DNA from: Candidatus Heimdallarchaeota archaeon
GTDB taxonomy: Archaea > Asgardarchaeota > Heimdallarchaeia > Heimdallarchaeales > Kariarchaeaceae
Assembly: GCA_026702845.1 (NCBI GenBank)
Contig: JADCLS010000004.1
Span: 62,001-126,000 of the forward strand
DNA length: 64,000 nucleotides
Direction of reading: 5' to 3'
Made by a program: the position numbers and the translations under genes. Shown in pieces: positions 18,730 through 27,893 of this stretch. The first letter of the stretch is position 1; every line of letters starts with the position of its first letter. Below the pieces are notes generated by a model that worked only from the letters and a program-made list of their open reading frames with translations, was not told the DNA's origin and did not search any database.

Positions 18730-19665
18730 GTGAGTACTAAGACAGTAAAGATTCAAGAAATCCTTGAGAAGTATCGATTGGCTGGAGAGATAGCCAAAGG
18801 TGCCAAAAAGATCGCTAGAGAGGTTGTCAAACCCGGAGCAAATACTTATGAGATTGCTCAACGAATTGAAAAATATATGTACAAAAAAGGAGCAAGACCT
18901 GCATTTCCCACAAATATCTCCTTTGACAGAGAAGCAGCTCATTATTCTCCAGAGATCCTAGATGAACGTAATGTTGGTAAGGAATCAATAGTTAAAGTGG
19001 ATTTAGGAGCTCATATAGATGGGTATATTGTAGATACTGCAATTACTTTAAATTTCAATCCCCAGTTGGAGGAATTAACAAAAGCCAGTAAGGCTGCCCT
19101 AGAAAATGTCATTGATGCGGTCAAACCAGGAATACGAGTGTCAGAACTTGGAAAAATAGTGGAGACAACCATTAATGATTTTGGCTATGAGCCTGTTAGG
19201 AACCTCTCTGGTCATCAAATCAAACGGTATAACCTTCATGCTGGAGTAAATATTCCTAATTGTGGGCCAGGTTATTTCGAAAGAGATAATGCCAAATTAG
19301 AAGCTGGTAGGGTATATGCAATTGAACCATTTGCCTCTACTGGTGTTGGGATGATCAAAAATGGTACTGTAACCAATATATTTCGATTCATCAATAAACC
19401 AAGAGGAAAATATTCTCATCTTAAAGAGATTTATGATAAATATACTCAGAAAGTTGGGGTTCTTCCTTTTTCACCTAGAATGGTTTATGACCCCGAAACA
19501 GGGGTTGAGGGTAAGAATGAGGTAATGAAAAATCTACGTGAACTAAAACAGGCAAAAGCGATTATGGGCTATCCTGTACTCATCGAAGAGAGAAAGAATG
19601 CTATGATTTCTCAACATGAGCACACTGTTCGAGTAACAAAGGATGGTGCAGAAGTGTTCACTTAA
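18730..19665 (+). CDS. map: Methionine aminopeptidase, type II
   Basis: This enzyme removes the initiator methionine from nascent proteins in the cytoplasm. The 311-residue M24A protein has all five metal ligands: Asp91 (KVDLG), Asp102 (IVDTA), His162 (LSGHQIKRYNLHAG), Glu199 (AIEPF) and Glu297 (SQHEHTVRV). The 60-residue spacing between Asp102 and His162 and the C-terminal insertion mark the archaeal/eukaryotic type II form. The start is GTG at 18730. It stands alone, divergent from the subtilase gene and 72 bp before moxR. Confidence 0.96.
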   Translation: MSTKTVKIQEILEKYRLAGEIAKGAKKIAREVVKPGANTYEIAQRIEKYMYKKGARPAFPTNISFDREAAHYSPEILDERNVGKESIVKVDLGAHIDGYIVDTAITLNFNPQLEELTKASKAALENVIDAVKPGIRVSELGKIVETTINDFGYEPVRNLSGHQIKRYNLHAGVNIPNCGPGYFERDNAKLEAGRVYAIEPFASTGVGMIKNGTVTNIFRFINKPRGKYSHLKEIYDKYTQKVGVLPFSPRMVYDPETGVEGKNEVMKNLRELKQAKAIMGYPVLIEERKNAMISQHEHTVRVTKDGAEVFT

Positions 19666-19737
19666 TCTCGATTTATTTTCTCTAAAGTAGATTACCTAAT
19701 ACTAGTATTATTAACTGTTTTTAGAAATGATCGGTGT

Positions 19738-20718
19738 ATGAGCAACAGGATGGCTTCTAGAAAAATTCAAGAAATATCCAAAAATCTTCAGAGAGCCAAG
19801 GAAGAGATAGCCAAAGTAGTTGTAGGACAAGAAGAGGTTGTGGAGAGTGTTTTACTTGGTCTCCTATGTGATGGGCACGTATTGCTTGAAGGTGCTCCTG
19901 GTTTGGCAAAAACCTTGCTTGTTAGAGCCATGGGTAAAGTATTTGGCCTTGACTTCAAACGTGCACAGTTTACACCTGATATGATGCCTTCAGATCTTAC
20001 CGGTGCTTCAATTTATCAACCAAATGAGGGTGTCTTTAAATTTACACAAGGACCGATTTTCACAAATTTGTTGTTAGCAGATGAGATTAATCGAGCTCCT
20101 CCAAAAACACAAGCAGCAATGCTAGAATCCATGCAAGAACGCCAGGTTTCTGCAGATACAAATGTATATAAATTGGAGAACCCTTTTCTAGTATTAGCGA
20201 CCCAGAACCCGATAGAACAAGAAGGTACCTATCCTCTTCCTGAAGCACAGGTAGATCGATTTATGTTTAAGATTCTGGTTGATTATCCTGCTGAGGATGA
20301 AGAACTGGAGATTGTTCGGAGGTTTACCGCAGGAAAAACATCGTATGACGCTCTGAATGAGATCATTCAAGTCATCAAAAAAGATGAGATTCTTGAGATG
20401 CAACGTGTTGTTCGAGAAGAGATCCAGATTTCAGAGGATCTTATGAGATACATTGTAAGAATCACAGCGACAACAAGAGAGAGTGAAGAAGTAAGTATCG
20501 GTGCCAGTCCTCGTGCTTCACTTTGGTTAACCATTGGTGCAAAGGCTCATGCAATCTTTCAGGGAAGGGATTATGTCAACCCAGCCGATATTCAACGTAT
20601 TGCTAAAGATGTACTCAGACATAGAGTGATAGTTTCTCCTGAATGGGCGTTCGAAGGTATTGATTCAGATGCAATAATTACCCGAGTTCTTAAAAATATT
20701 GAAACTCCAAGTGTGTGA
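19738..20718 (+). CDS. MoxR-family AAA+ ATPase
   Basis: This 326-residue AAA+ protein of the MoxR branch is thought to act as a chaperone or maturation factor, often with a vWA-domain partner. It has Walker A GAPGLAKT (52-59), the MoxR-typical FTPDMMPSDLTGASIYQ, Walker B with sensor context LLADEINRAPPKTQAAMLESMQE (about 111-133), LATQNPIEQEGTYPLPEAQVDRF (sensor 1 and Arg finger region) and the C-terminal lid with GASPRAS. It opens a run of seven plus-strand genes that includes a DUF58/vWA protein (25204-26103). MoxR-DUF58 pairs are a recurring bacterial and archaeal module; the remaining partners here are specific to this operon. Confidence 0.95.
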   Translation: MSNRMASRKIQEISKNLQRAKEEIAKVVVGQEEVVESVLLGLLCDGHVLLEGAPGLAKTLLVRAMGKVFGLDFKRAQFTPDMMPSDLTGASIYQPNEGVFKFTQGPIFTNLLLADEINRAPPKTQAAMLESMQERQVSADTNVYKLENPFLVLATQNPIEQEGTYPLPEAQVDRFMFKILVDYPAEDEELEIVRRFTAGKTSYDALNEIIQVIKKDEILEMQRVVREEIQISEDLMRYIVRITATTRESEEVSIGASPRASLWLTIGAKAHAIFQGRDYVNPADIQRIAKDVLRHRVIVSPEWAFEGIDSDAIITRVLKNIETPSV

Positions 20719-20773
20719 GGATAACTAGTATAAACAGAAAATAAAGTGGATTTTGCCTTTCTCCAAAATAACA

Positions 20774-20782
20774 TTATATATA
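20774..20782 (+). promoter_or_regulatory. TATA-like box before the 709-aa membrane protein gene
   Basis: TTATATATA ends 29 nt before the ATG at 20812. It lies inside the frame that would start at the GTG at 20746, which supports 20812 as the start. It would also give the MoxR operon an internal promoter. Confidence 0.45.
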
Positions 20783-20811
20783 GGTCTGTGATTTTGCTAT
20801 TATTGAATCAT

Positions 20812-22941
20812 ATGAAGGAGCGTAGGTACTTTCTAATCCTAAATGTTCTATTTTTGCTATTTTTCTCATTACTTGCACTTCAGATACAAATATCTCAAGC
20901 ACAGGATAATGAACCCATAGAACCAAGTGAACCTTCAAATGTGTATATAGAGGAGAAGGCTGTATATGATGCACCTATAGGTGATGATAGACCAATTGTG
21001 CATCTATCAGGGATTTTGTATTGGGAGAGATTATCTGGAACCGCACTTTATTTCTTCATCAACAAAACTGATATTATTAGTTATCGAATTTGGGATCATG
21101 ATACAGGAGAGGAATTCAACTATGATGACCAGTGTCTTCAGTCATTTGATTTTGGCTGTTATAGTCTTGAAGCAGATAAATTCATCATTAGAGCTGAACG
21201 GAGATCATTTGAGTACACCATCGATGCATATTATGATCCAGATATCATTCAGGATACAAATATGATTGTGATTTTCAACTCTCAAAGTGTTGATTTCTCA
21301 ATGGATGTTGATGATGAAACCGTATATGCACGCGTTGATTACAGGAATGAGATTACACTTCCAAGAGGAGCAGGAATAGTTAGTTTAGCCCCAATAGATG
21401 AGGGACTTCTGGATCTGATAAAAGTCGAGGATGATAGATATCAGATGGTCTGGGAGTATAAGAACCGACAGATGGATAGCAAACACGATCCATTAATGAT
21501 TGAAGTTACCTACTCTTTTGATCCTATTTATCTAGCCTTCACGGAACAGATTTACCAGCAACAGCAAATTCAGAAAGAAAGACAAGAGGAAGAGCAGAGA
21601 TTAGATCTACTCAATGCGTCATTTATTATCATCGCAACTCTAGCAATTGTAGCCTCCATCATTTCCATTCTATTTGCATATTTACTGGCAAGGAGACGTT
21701 ATGAGCCTAAATTGCAGCAAGCAAGAGAGCTTCCTAGACGTGCAGTGACTGATATTGAATCCTCACAATCATTGAAAGTACCAGTGAAATCATTATTTCT
21801 AGGGATAATGATCATTATCCCCTTACTATTTACTCCAACTCCTACCTATGCCCAAACAGTAGAGACTGATACAATTCAACAACATACGGTTATGGATCTT
21901 GGTAAAGAACCCTTTGAATTAACTGAAACTACTACTTTGACGTTACCTGTATTGAGAGAGTATATCTATGTCTATGTCAATACTAGTGCAGTAATTGAAT
22001 TTGATGCAAGGGATGCACAAGGTAATAAACTAACATGGTTGAAAGAGGAGAACAGATATAAGATTAATAACCCTGGATATTCATTCACCTATGAAATCAC
22101 TCGACCTTACATTGTATATGATTACAATCAGATTCTAGTCTATATGGATCGTATTTGGAGTGAATTCATTCTTCCGCAAGAATTCATGACTGCTGATGAT
22201 TTCTACTTCAATGTCGATCTTTACTATAGTGTTATTCTTCCTGAGGGGGCCTATCTGTATAGTGCCTCTCCTTCTGATCTCATGATATTTGGAAAAACCA
22301 ACACAGGTAGATATAATGTCACTTTCGTAGATAAAGATCGGAGGATGGATGCCTTTCATGATGTATTTGAAACACAAGTTACCTTCTCTTTTGTTGATAT
22401 ATTAGAAGCACTTGAGAATCTAAATGTAGATTTTCAGAAGGATAAGGTGGTAGTACAGCAAACAGAAGAGCTAATTGACGTGGCCAGAAATGAAATTTTG
22501 TTATTTTCAATCTTAGGTCTAATTGCTCCTATTCTATCATTTCTGATCGCCTACTGGGTATTTAGAAGGAGATATCAGAAACTCATTGAACGAATGGAGA
22601 AACAACAGGAGGAGAATATTTTTGTTGAATCACAGCAAATAAATGCTCTAACCGCTAGTCTAGAACAATCAGATGGTGATTTGGTCAAGTCATATATTGG
22701 TCAATATTGGAGGGTGATTCGAAAATTATCCAAATTAATGAATCGAGATATATCATTCTATACTAATTCACGAATCTTGACCGAATTGAAAAAACGTGAG
22801 ATTGCGGTTGATGAGCCATTACTCGTAGATGTTCTGACAAGAGGTCAAGAAATTACTGAAGAAGATGAGATAGGGTATGAACAGTTATATGAATATGCAC
22901 AGCAAGTAGATTTGCTGCTAGAGGAGTTTGATAATCTATGA
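20812..22941 (+). CDS. Tandem-duplicated extracytoplasmic membrane protein of the MoxR operon
   Basis: I do not recognise a named family for the main body. From the ATG at 20812 the product has 709 residues. Segment A has a signal peptide (1-31), a beta-rich domain (about 50-250) and a membrane helix (about 268-293) followed by RRRYE. Segment B repeats this plan: a second signal-like helix (about 328-348, ending TPTYAQ), a beta-rich domain (360-535) and a helix (562-583) followed by RRRYQ. Matching motifs are LPRGAG/LPEGAY and DRYQMVWEYKNRQMD/GRYNVTFVDKDRRMD, so this is an internal duplication or old gene fusion. The cytoplasmic tail (about 600-709) resembles the DUF4129 type found near MoxR genes. 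It overlaps the next gene by ATGA. Confidence 0.8.
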   Translation: MKERRYFLILNVLFLLFFSLLALQIQISQAQDNEPIEPSEPSNVYIEEKAVYDAPIGDDRPIVHLSGILYWERLSGTALYFFINKTDIISYRIWDHDTGEEFNYDDQCLQSFDFGCYSLEADKFIIRAERRSFEYTIDAYYDPDIIQDTNMIVIFNSQSVDFSMDVDDETVYARVDYRNEITLPRGAGIVSLAPIDEGLLDLIKVEDDRYQMVWEYKNRQMDSKHDPLMIEVTYSFDPIYLAFTEQIYQQQQIQKERQEEEQRLDLLNASFIIIATLAIVASIISILFAYLLARRRYEPKLQQARELPRRAVTDIESSQSLKVPVKSLFLGIMIIIPLLFTPTPTYAQTVETDTIQQHTVMDLGKEPFELTETTTLTLPVLREYIYVYVNTSAVIEFDARDAQGNKLTWLKEENRYKINNPGYSFTYEITRPYIVYDYNQILVYMDRIWSEFILPQEFMTADDFYFNVDLYYSVILPEGAYLYSASPSDLMIFGKTNTGRYNVTFVDKDRRMDAFHDVFETQVTFSFVDILEALENLNVDFQKDKVVVQQTEELIDVARNEILLFSILGLIAPILSFLIAYWVFRRRYQKLIERMEKQQEENIFVESQQINALTASLEQSDGDLVKSYIGQYWRVIRKLSKLMNRDISFYTNSRILTELKKREIAVDEPLLVDVLTRGQEITEEDEIGYEQLYEYAQQVDLLLEEFDNL

Positions 22942-23606
22942 AGTCTCATCATGTTCTTTTACCCATTTTACTCACATTTTTACTGCTTCCAACTGGTCAA
23001 TCTCAGAGTGGTTTTGTCGGAAGAGCACATAGTTTTACACTTGCACCCGATTACTCTATCTCATCCTTCACTCAAGCTCCCCTCACCTGGGCAGAAGATT
23101 CAAATGTGACAGTTGCAGTCAATGTGACTCTAACAGACCTACCTGATCAAATTTCATCTGTTCAGGTGGATTATGTTGAGATAATAACCTATCTCCTTGA
23201 TAATGAAGAAGATTCTGGAATACCAGAAAGGAGTTTCCCCATAGTTCCTAAGGAGAAATTCACCGAGATTGATCAAGAGACAATGTTTCTAATTGGTGTT
23301 GAGGCTCCAATTCTTAAAGATTTATTCTATCTCAATATTACATTGTACGTACGAACCCTAGGAAACATCACACAAACTCAGGTGGAGAGATACAGTTACA
23401 GATTTCCGGAAGATAACACTATACTTGTTAGTCGGGAAAATGATCTGGTACCATTGATTAACCTCTATGGATTTCCTCCACGTTCTTTTTTTGAAAATTG
23501 GTTACCTATTTACCTTGTAGTGATCGTGATCATCCTAATTCCTGGTTACCTTGCAGGAATATCAAGGATTAGCGAGCGTATGAGTAAGAAGGAGGAGATC
23601 CAATGA
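22938..23606 (+). CDS. Single-pass extracytoplasmic protein of the MoxR operon
   Basis: This 222-residue protein has a signal peptide (1-22, LLPTGQSQS), a beta-rich outer domain with several NxT/S sequons, a membrane helix at about 188-208 and a basic tail with MSKKEE. No family is recognised. It overlaps both neighbours by 4 nt (ATGA), so translation is coupled to the duplicated membrane protein before it and the 529-aa protein after it. It probably forms part of a membrane complex with them. Confidence 0.75.
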   Translation: MKSHHVLLPILLTFLLLPTGQSQSGFVGRAHSFTLAPDYSISSFTQAPLTWAEDSNVTVAVNVTLTDLPDQISSVQVDYVEIITYLLDNEEDSGIPERSFPIVPKEKFTEIDQETMFLIGVEAPILKDLFYLNITLYVRTLGNITQTQVERYSYRFPEDNTILVSRENDLVPLINLYGFPPRSFFENWLPIYLVVIVIILIPGYLAGISRISERMSKKEEIQ

Positions 23607-25192
23607 GTGAAATAAGTATTCAAATCAGAAGAGTGACAGAACGTGTCAGACAATACTATCAAGTATTTGGATTTAGGCCAAAATCATATATGATGCCAGG
23701 TAGGGCTGTTGTGAGAGGATCAAGACGTCTAGGATTTGATGAAATTGAATGTGTTGTCGCAGAAACCGCACGTGGGACTTCAGTGGGTTTTTATCCAGTA
23801 AATACGCTTCATGGATTAATTTATGCAATACCATTCTTCCTCCTTCTACTACTGCATGGTCTTAATCAATTGGAATTTTTCTCGAATTACTTGACAGGTA
23901 ATGAAGCATTATTGGGAATTAATTGGTTAAAATTGTTCTCAGGAAATGCAGAACTTGATTTTAAATTTGTGGCAGTAACTTTATTTCTGGGTTTATTACC
24001 ACTGGCTCTTGAAATAGTTCATCAACGTATCAGACTTGCAAATCTCAAATCACGGTTCTCCTTTTACACCCGTGATGCAATTTGGGAGACTAGAGAGGCC
24101 CCTGATTCAATCATCGCTTTGCAAACAACGAGGTCGATTATCAATCATTCCTGGTTACTTGCGATAATTTATTTCGCATTATTCTCATTTGTTGATGGTG
24201 CTCGTTCTGAAGTAGAAAGTCTTTATAATTCAAGCACTGCTGAATTATTCAATGCAACCACTGATGCGTTCAGTATATCTGTAGGAGTAGTCATTGGTCT
24301 TCTTTCTGCCGATAAAGCTATCGCCTTGAGAAAGCAAAACGCACGCATAGATAAACGCTCACGGATATCGGGAGGTTTATTGGAGCGTAGAATAGATCCT
24401 GTGTTATACGGAATACAGGCAGCAGCATTTACTATAATTCCTTATGGATTATTTATGTCAGTGACCTTCCTTAAAGGTAGTAGCATGGATTTTGCGTTTC
24501 AATTACTCTTTTTTGCATTAGTTGGTGGATTTATCACCGGCTTAGTTCATGCAGAAGGACCATTATGGATTAGTATGGCATACGGTGTGCTGATTTTCTT
24601 TTCATCATTGATCTTTATTTTCAGAACTGGTGAACAACCCGCATATGCATATATTGTGATCATTCAATTATTCATTCTACCTTTTCCCTTCATTATTTAT
24701 ATGACACGTAGTTTCCAGAAGGTATTGAAAAAGGAGGGTATTGATTCTCTTGACTGGATGTATGAAGTATTCGTTCTACCTGCGATTATTACTTATATTG
24801 GCATTAAACGTCAACGTAAGAAGGCAAGAGACCGATATATCCGTGAATATGATAGGGATCTTGAGGCAGATGAGATAGAAAATAAAATTCGGATAAACAA
24901 GGAAATTTTGTTAGATAAAAATTCTTCTCTTCATAAGATGGCTATGCATTATTATGAAATCCTCCTAAGTTATACAGCTTCCTTTGAAGATGATAAATTC
25001 ATCTATTTTCCAACAGAGAAGCAGTTACTTGGTTGGTGGGAAGAGAAAACAAAAAAGAAATCTATTGAGAATCATCTTGATTTTCTGTATTTCATCGATC
25101 GAGTTCTTTGGGATCCAACGTTTGAACCATTCAGTGATGAGATATCACGGTACGAATCGGTTGCTCTTGAGATGGCTGTTGCAATACAGTAG
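23603..25192 (+). CDS. Polytopic membrane protein of the MoxR operon, unknown
   Basis: This 529-residue protein has a basic N-terminal cytoplasmic region of about 70 residues (RPKSYMMPGRAVVRGSRRLGF), about nine membrane helices between 75 and 405, and a cytoplasmic C-terminal domain of about 125 residues rich in charged helices. It is preceded by a GGAGG-type ribosome binding site within the upstream gene and overlaps that gene by 4 nt. I know no named family for it. Its place between single-pass surface proteins and the DUF58 protein suggests a membrane core subunit of the operon's complex. Confidence 0.75.
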   Translation: MSEISIQIRRVTERVRQYYQVFGFRPKSYMMPGRAVVRGSRRLGFDEIECVVAETARGTSVGFYPVNTLHGLIYAIPFFLLLLLHGLNQLEFFSNYLTGNEALLGINWLKLFSGNAELDFKFVAVTLFLGLLPLALEIVHQRIRLANLKSRFSFYTRDAIWETREAPDSIIALQTTRSIINHSWLLAIIYFALFSFVDGARSEVESLYNSSTAELFNATTDAFSISVGVVIGLLSADKAIALRKQNARIDKRSRISGGLLERRIDPVLYGIQAAAFTIIPYGLFMSVTFLKGSSMDFAFQLLFFALVGGFITGLVHAEGPLWISMAYGVLIFFSSLIFIFRTGEQPAYAYIVIIQLFILPFPFIIYMTRSFQKVLKKEGIDSLDWMYEVFVLPAIITYIGIKRQRKKARDRYIREYDRDLEADEIENKIRINKEILLDKNSSLHKMAMHYYEILLSYTASFEDDKFIYFPTEKQLLGWWEEKTKKKSIENHLDFLYFIDRVLWDPTFEPFSDEISRYESVALEMAVAIQ

Positions 25193-25203
25193 GTGTGTAT
25201 ACC

Positions 25204-26103
25204 ATGGCTGAACGATTTATCATATCAAAAAGAATTCAAAATCTTGCATTGGTTGCAAGGGAGAAAGTATCTAGTTTCTTATCTGGAAATAGACGATCCT
25301 TGTATCTTGGTAATGGTAATGAATTCGCTGATTTAAGGGAGTATCGATTTGGTGATGAGATTAGACATATTGATTGGAGACAATCAGCTAAGAGACATGA
25401 GAAGTTAATTGTAAGAGAATTTGAGGTGGAGCGTAATGCAAATGTCGTTTTCCTTCTTGATGCCTCTGCTTCTATGATGCTTAACGATTCAGAACGAATG
25501 AAATCTGCTGTCATTGCAGTTGCTTCGTTGGCACATGCAGTTATTTCTAACAAGGATTTTTTTGGATTTGGTGCATATACTGAGAGATTGAATGAATTTC
25601 TTCCTCCCAAAGGTGGGAAATTACATGAACATCTTATATATAGAAAACTCCTCAATATAATTCCTGAGGGGAAGACAAATATTGGTGAGGCATTAAAACA
25701 AGTCGCAACAAATCTAAAACAACGTAGTATTATTATAGTGCTCACTGACCTTCATGATAATTTGGATGAGATGGCCAAGGGTTTCAAAATTACCAAAGGG
25801 TTCAAACATGAGGTTCAGGTAGTTCAGTTTGCTGATGTGGGAGAATTTGAATTACCAGATAAGGTTGGAAAGGTAAAATTCATACATCCTGATACTGGAA
25901 AACCAACAATTGCTGACTTAACTGATCCCTATACTCGTGGTAAATATACCTATGAAATTGCCAAACAACAACTTGAAATTTCTAAATTTAAGAGAAAACT
26001 TCGAGGAATGAATATTCGAGTGGTATCTGCCTACACCGGAGATGTCACAGAAAAAATACTCATATCCTATTTCTCTGCCAAGCAAAGGGGGAGATCTTTG
26101 TGA
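25204..26103 (+). CDS. DUF58 protein with vWA-like domain
   Basis: This is a 299-residue cytoplasmic protein. The N-terminal part has the DUF58 signature: GNGNEFADLREYRFGDEIRHIDWR (about residues 37-59), then SAKRHEKLIVREFEVER. It is followed by a vWA fold with a complete MIDAS start DASAS (Asp86, Ser88, Ser90) and a later LTDLHDN. DUF58 proteins pair with MoxR ATPases, and the MoxR gene is in the same operon. The ATG at 25204 is preferred over the GTG at 25195, because DUF58 similarity begins shortly after it; the gap to the previous stop is then 11 bp. The final stop overlaps the next start in GTGA. Confidence 0.93.
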   Translation: MAERFIISKRIQNLALVAREKVSSFLSGNRRSLYLGNGNEFADLREYRFGDEIRHIDWRQSAKRHEKLIVREFEVERNANVVFLLDASASMMLNDSERMKSAVIAVASLAHAVISNKDFFGFGAYTERLNEFLPPKGGKLHEHLIYRKLLNIIPEGKTNIGEALKQVATNLKQRSIIIVLTDLHDNLDEMAKGFKITKGFKHEVQVVQFADVGEFELPDKVGKVKFIHPDTGKPTIADLTDPYTRGKYTYEIAKQQLEISKFKRKLRGMNIRVVSAYTGDVTEKILISYFSAKQRGRSL

Positions 26104-27893
26104 AGATCTACTATTACCTAATCTTATTCCTACTCCTTGCTAATCCCATACAGATGGCAAGTGCATCTTCTGCAGGAGATGAAGGAGGAGTTCCACCACC
26201 ACCCGCTAGTGGTAGTGGTGGAGGAGGTGGATCTCCGCAGTTTTTTGATTACTATATCCCGTTAATCTATGATGATACCCATTCTCGAGGAATGGCAGAA
26301 GTGGTGGTTTGGGTTATCCAACAGAGTTTGTTGATAACATCATTTAGTATGGATAAGAGTGGAAGCAATACAGTTCAAGTAAATGAACCTGCAAAATACG
26401 TGTTCAATCCCAGAGATAATAGAGGATTAACTAATGGTTCACTTATCAGATCAACATCTCCCTTGCTTATTGCAGTACAGAGAAATACAGAGGATATACA
26501 ATCAGATGAATCTTTTGGGTACTCTTTGTTGAGTGATCGTATGCATGGTTTTGAATTTACATCACATATTAATGGGTATCTTAGTGTGTTTTCTGTAAAT
26601 CCTGGTGCATTGATCAGAATTCAAAGTCCAGGTGAGAGTATAGTAATGGAGGAGAGTATAGATGAAGCCTATTCTACCATTCAAGTTGCTGTGAAGAAAG
26701 GTAGTTATATCAATTCTTCACTCCCCGTTTTTGGTGCATTTATCTCCTTTGAACATGGTGTCCATGCGAGTATGGCTGTTCCAAGATACTTAAAGGGAAC
26801 AAATTACATATTTGATAGTATATTAGCTGCACCTCGAACGGATGAGATTGATCGTTCCTATATATCCATTATTCCTGATGAACCCACCGAATTGACTTTA
26901 ATTTACAAAGGAGGGGGTAATAAATTTCTGACTATTTTTGATGATACAGTGATTAAATTGGATTCTGAGTTAGTCGGTATCAATTCTTCGAGGGGGTATC
27001 TTGATGTGACCATTCATCTCCTCCTATCATATGGTGGATTGGAGAGACATAGTATGGTTCAATTAATAGCTGCTGAGGAGATGGAATTTGCAGAGTTTTT
27101 TGTGTCTCCATCAGGCTACAGCAGTCATTATGCAACAACTAACCCGATGACAAGCTATTATTCACTGGCTTATCAAGCCATCCCTGGTAATTCTGGGTTT
27201 ATTTTTGATAACAGATACATGATGAATACTACGAAGTATTCAACATTTTCTATGATAAGCAAAAGTGATTCAAATATTGTCTACGCCAACAATTCCTTTT
27301 TCTCAATAATAACCTCTCCAGGTCTGACAGGGCATCCAATGTCTCCTTCACTAAGTTTTCTCAACTTACCCCTTAATAGTCAAAGTAGTCGAAATATTAC
27401 TGGACTAATTAATACCTGGTATAGATTTCCAAATATTGCAGTTGGGAAAATTGAAGTTAGACCAGGTCCAATTGAGGAATTCACCGGTCAAGTCATTCAT
27501 ATTGAGATTTACTCAAATGGCACCCTACCAGTTAGTCATTTTTCACTTCGGATAACATTGGATGATGAAGAATATACAGAGGAATTTGATTTTGTACAGG
27601 CAAATGAATCGATTATCTTTGAGTATACTAGGTTCATGGATTATGGTAAAACCATGATCAACGTAACCGTGGAACTCGATATTGAGGAGGAAGTGAATGA
27701 GATCAATGAGGATGATAACTCTTTGAGAGGTGACTTTAATGTGGAGAAGAATATCCGCCTGCGATATTCTGGTATACTGGCAGTCGTACTAGTTATAGGC
27801 TTAATTTCCATTCGTATCAGACGTTGGCTAAAAAGTCAGAGAGAGGCAAGCAGAACTCACGTTGATGTATTAATTGAAGAGGTGATTGAATGA
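26100..27893 (+). CDS. Surface protein with CARDB-like domain and C-terminal anchor
   Basis: This 597-residue protein starts at GTG 26100, overlapping the DUF58 stop by 4 nt. It has a signal peptide (1-23), a low-complexity Gly/Pro/Ser linker (about 24-48), a long beta-rich region (50-450), then a CARDB-like domain (about 455-550) ending in the family hallmark EVNEINEDDNS. A membrane helix (about 555-572) and a basic tail (RIRRWLKSQRE) follow. CARDB domains are adhesion-type Ig-like modules. The large central region has no family I can name. It overlaps the next gene by ATGA, and a GAGGTGA ribosome binding site serves that gene. Confidence 0.75.
   Translation: MKIYYYLILFLLLANPIQMASASSAGDEGGVPPPPASGSGGGGGSPQFFDYYIPLIYDDTHSRGMAEVVVWVIQQSLLITSFSMDKSGSNTVQVNEPAKYVFNPRDNRGLTNGSLIRSTSPLLIAVQRNTEDIQSDESFGYSLLSDRMHGFEFTSHINGYLSVFSVNPGALIRIQSPGESIVMEESIDEAYSTIQVAVKKGSYINSSLPVFGAFISFEHGVHASMAVPRYLKGTNYIFDSILAAPRTDEIDRSYISIIPDEPTELTLIYKGGGNKFLTIFDDTVIKLDSELVGINSSRGYLDVTIHLLLSYGGLERHSMVQLIAAEEMEFAEFFVSPSGYSSHYATTNPMTSYYSLAYQAIPGNSGFIFDNRYMMNTTKYSTFSMISKSDSNIVYANNSFFSIITSPGLTGHPMSPSLSFLNLPLNSQSSRNITGLINTWYRFPNIAVGKIEVRPGPIEEFTGQVIHIEIYSNGTLPVSHFSLRITLDDEEYTEEFDFVQANESIIFEYTRFMDYGKTMINVTVELDIEEEVNEINEDDNSLRGDFNVEKNIRLRYSGILAVVLVIGLISIRIRRWLKSQREASRTHVDVLIEEVIE

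Noticed and set aside
20746..20811. GTG start giving a 731-aa version of the membrane protein
   Set aside because: It would place a TATA-like box inside the coding region and add 22 residues before a good signal peptide; ATG 20812 fits better.
25236..25745. Long minus-strand frame opposite the DUF58 gene
   Set aside because: The plus strand encodes a clear DUF58/vWA protein; the antisense frame has no family features.
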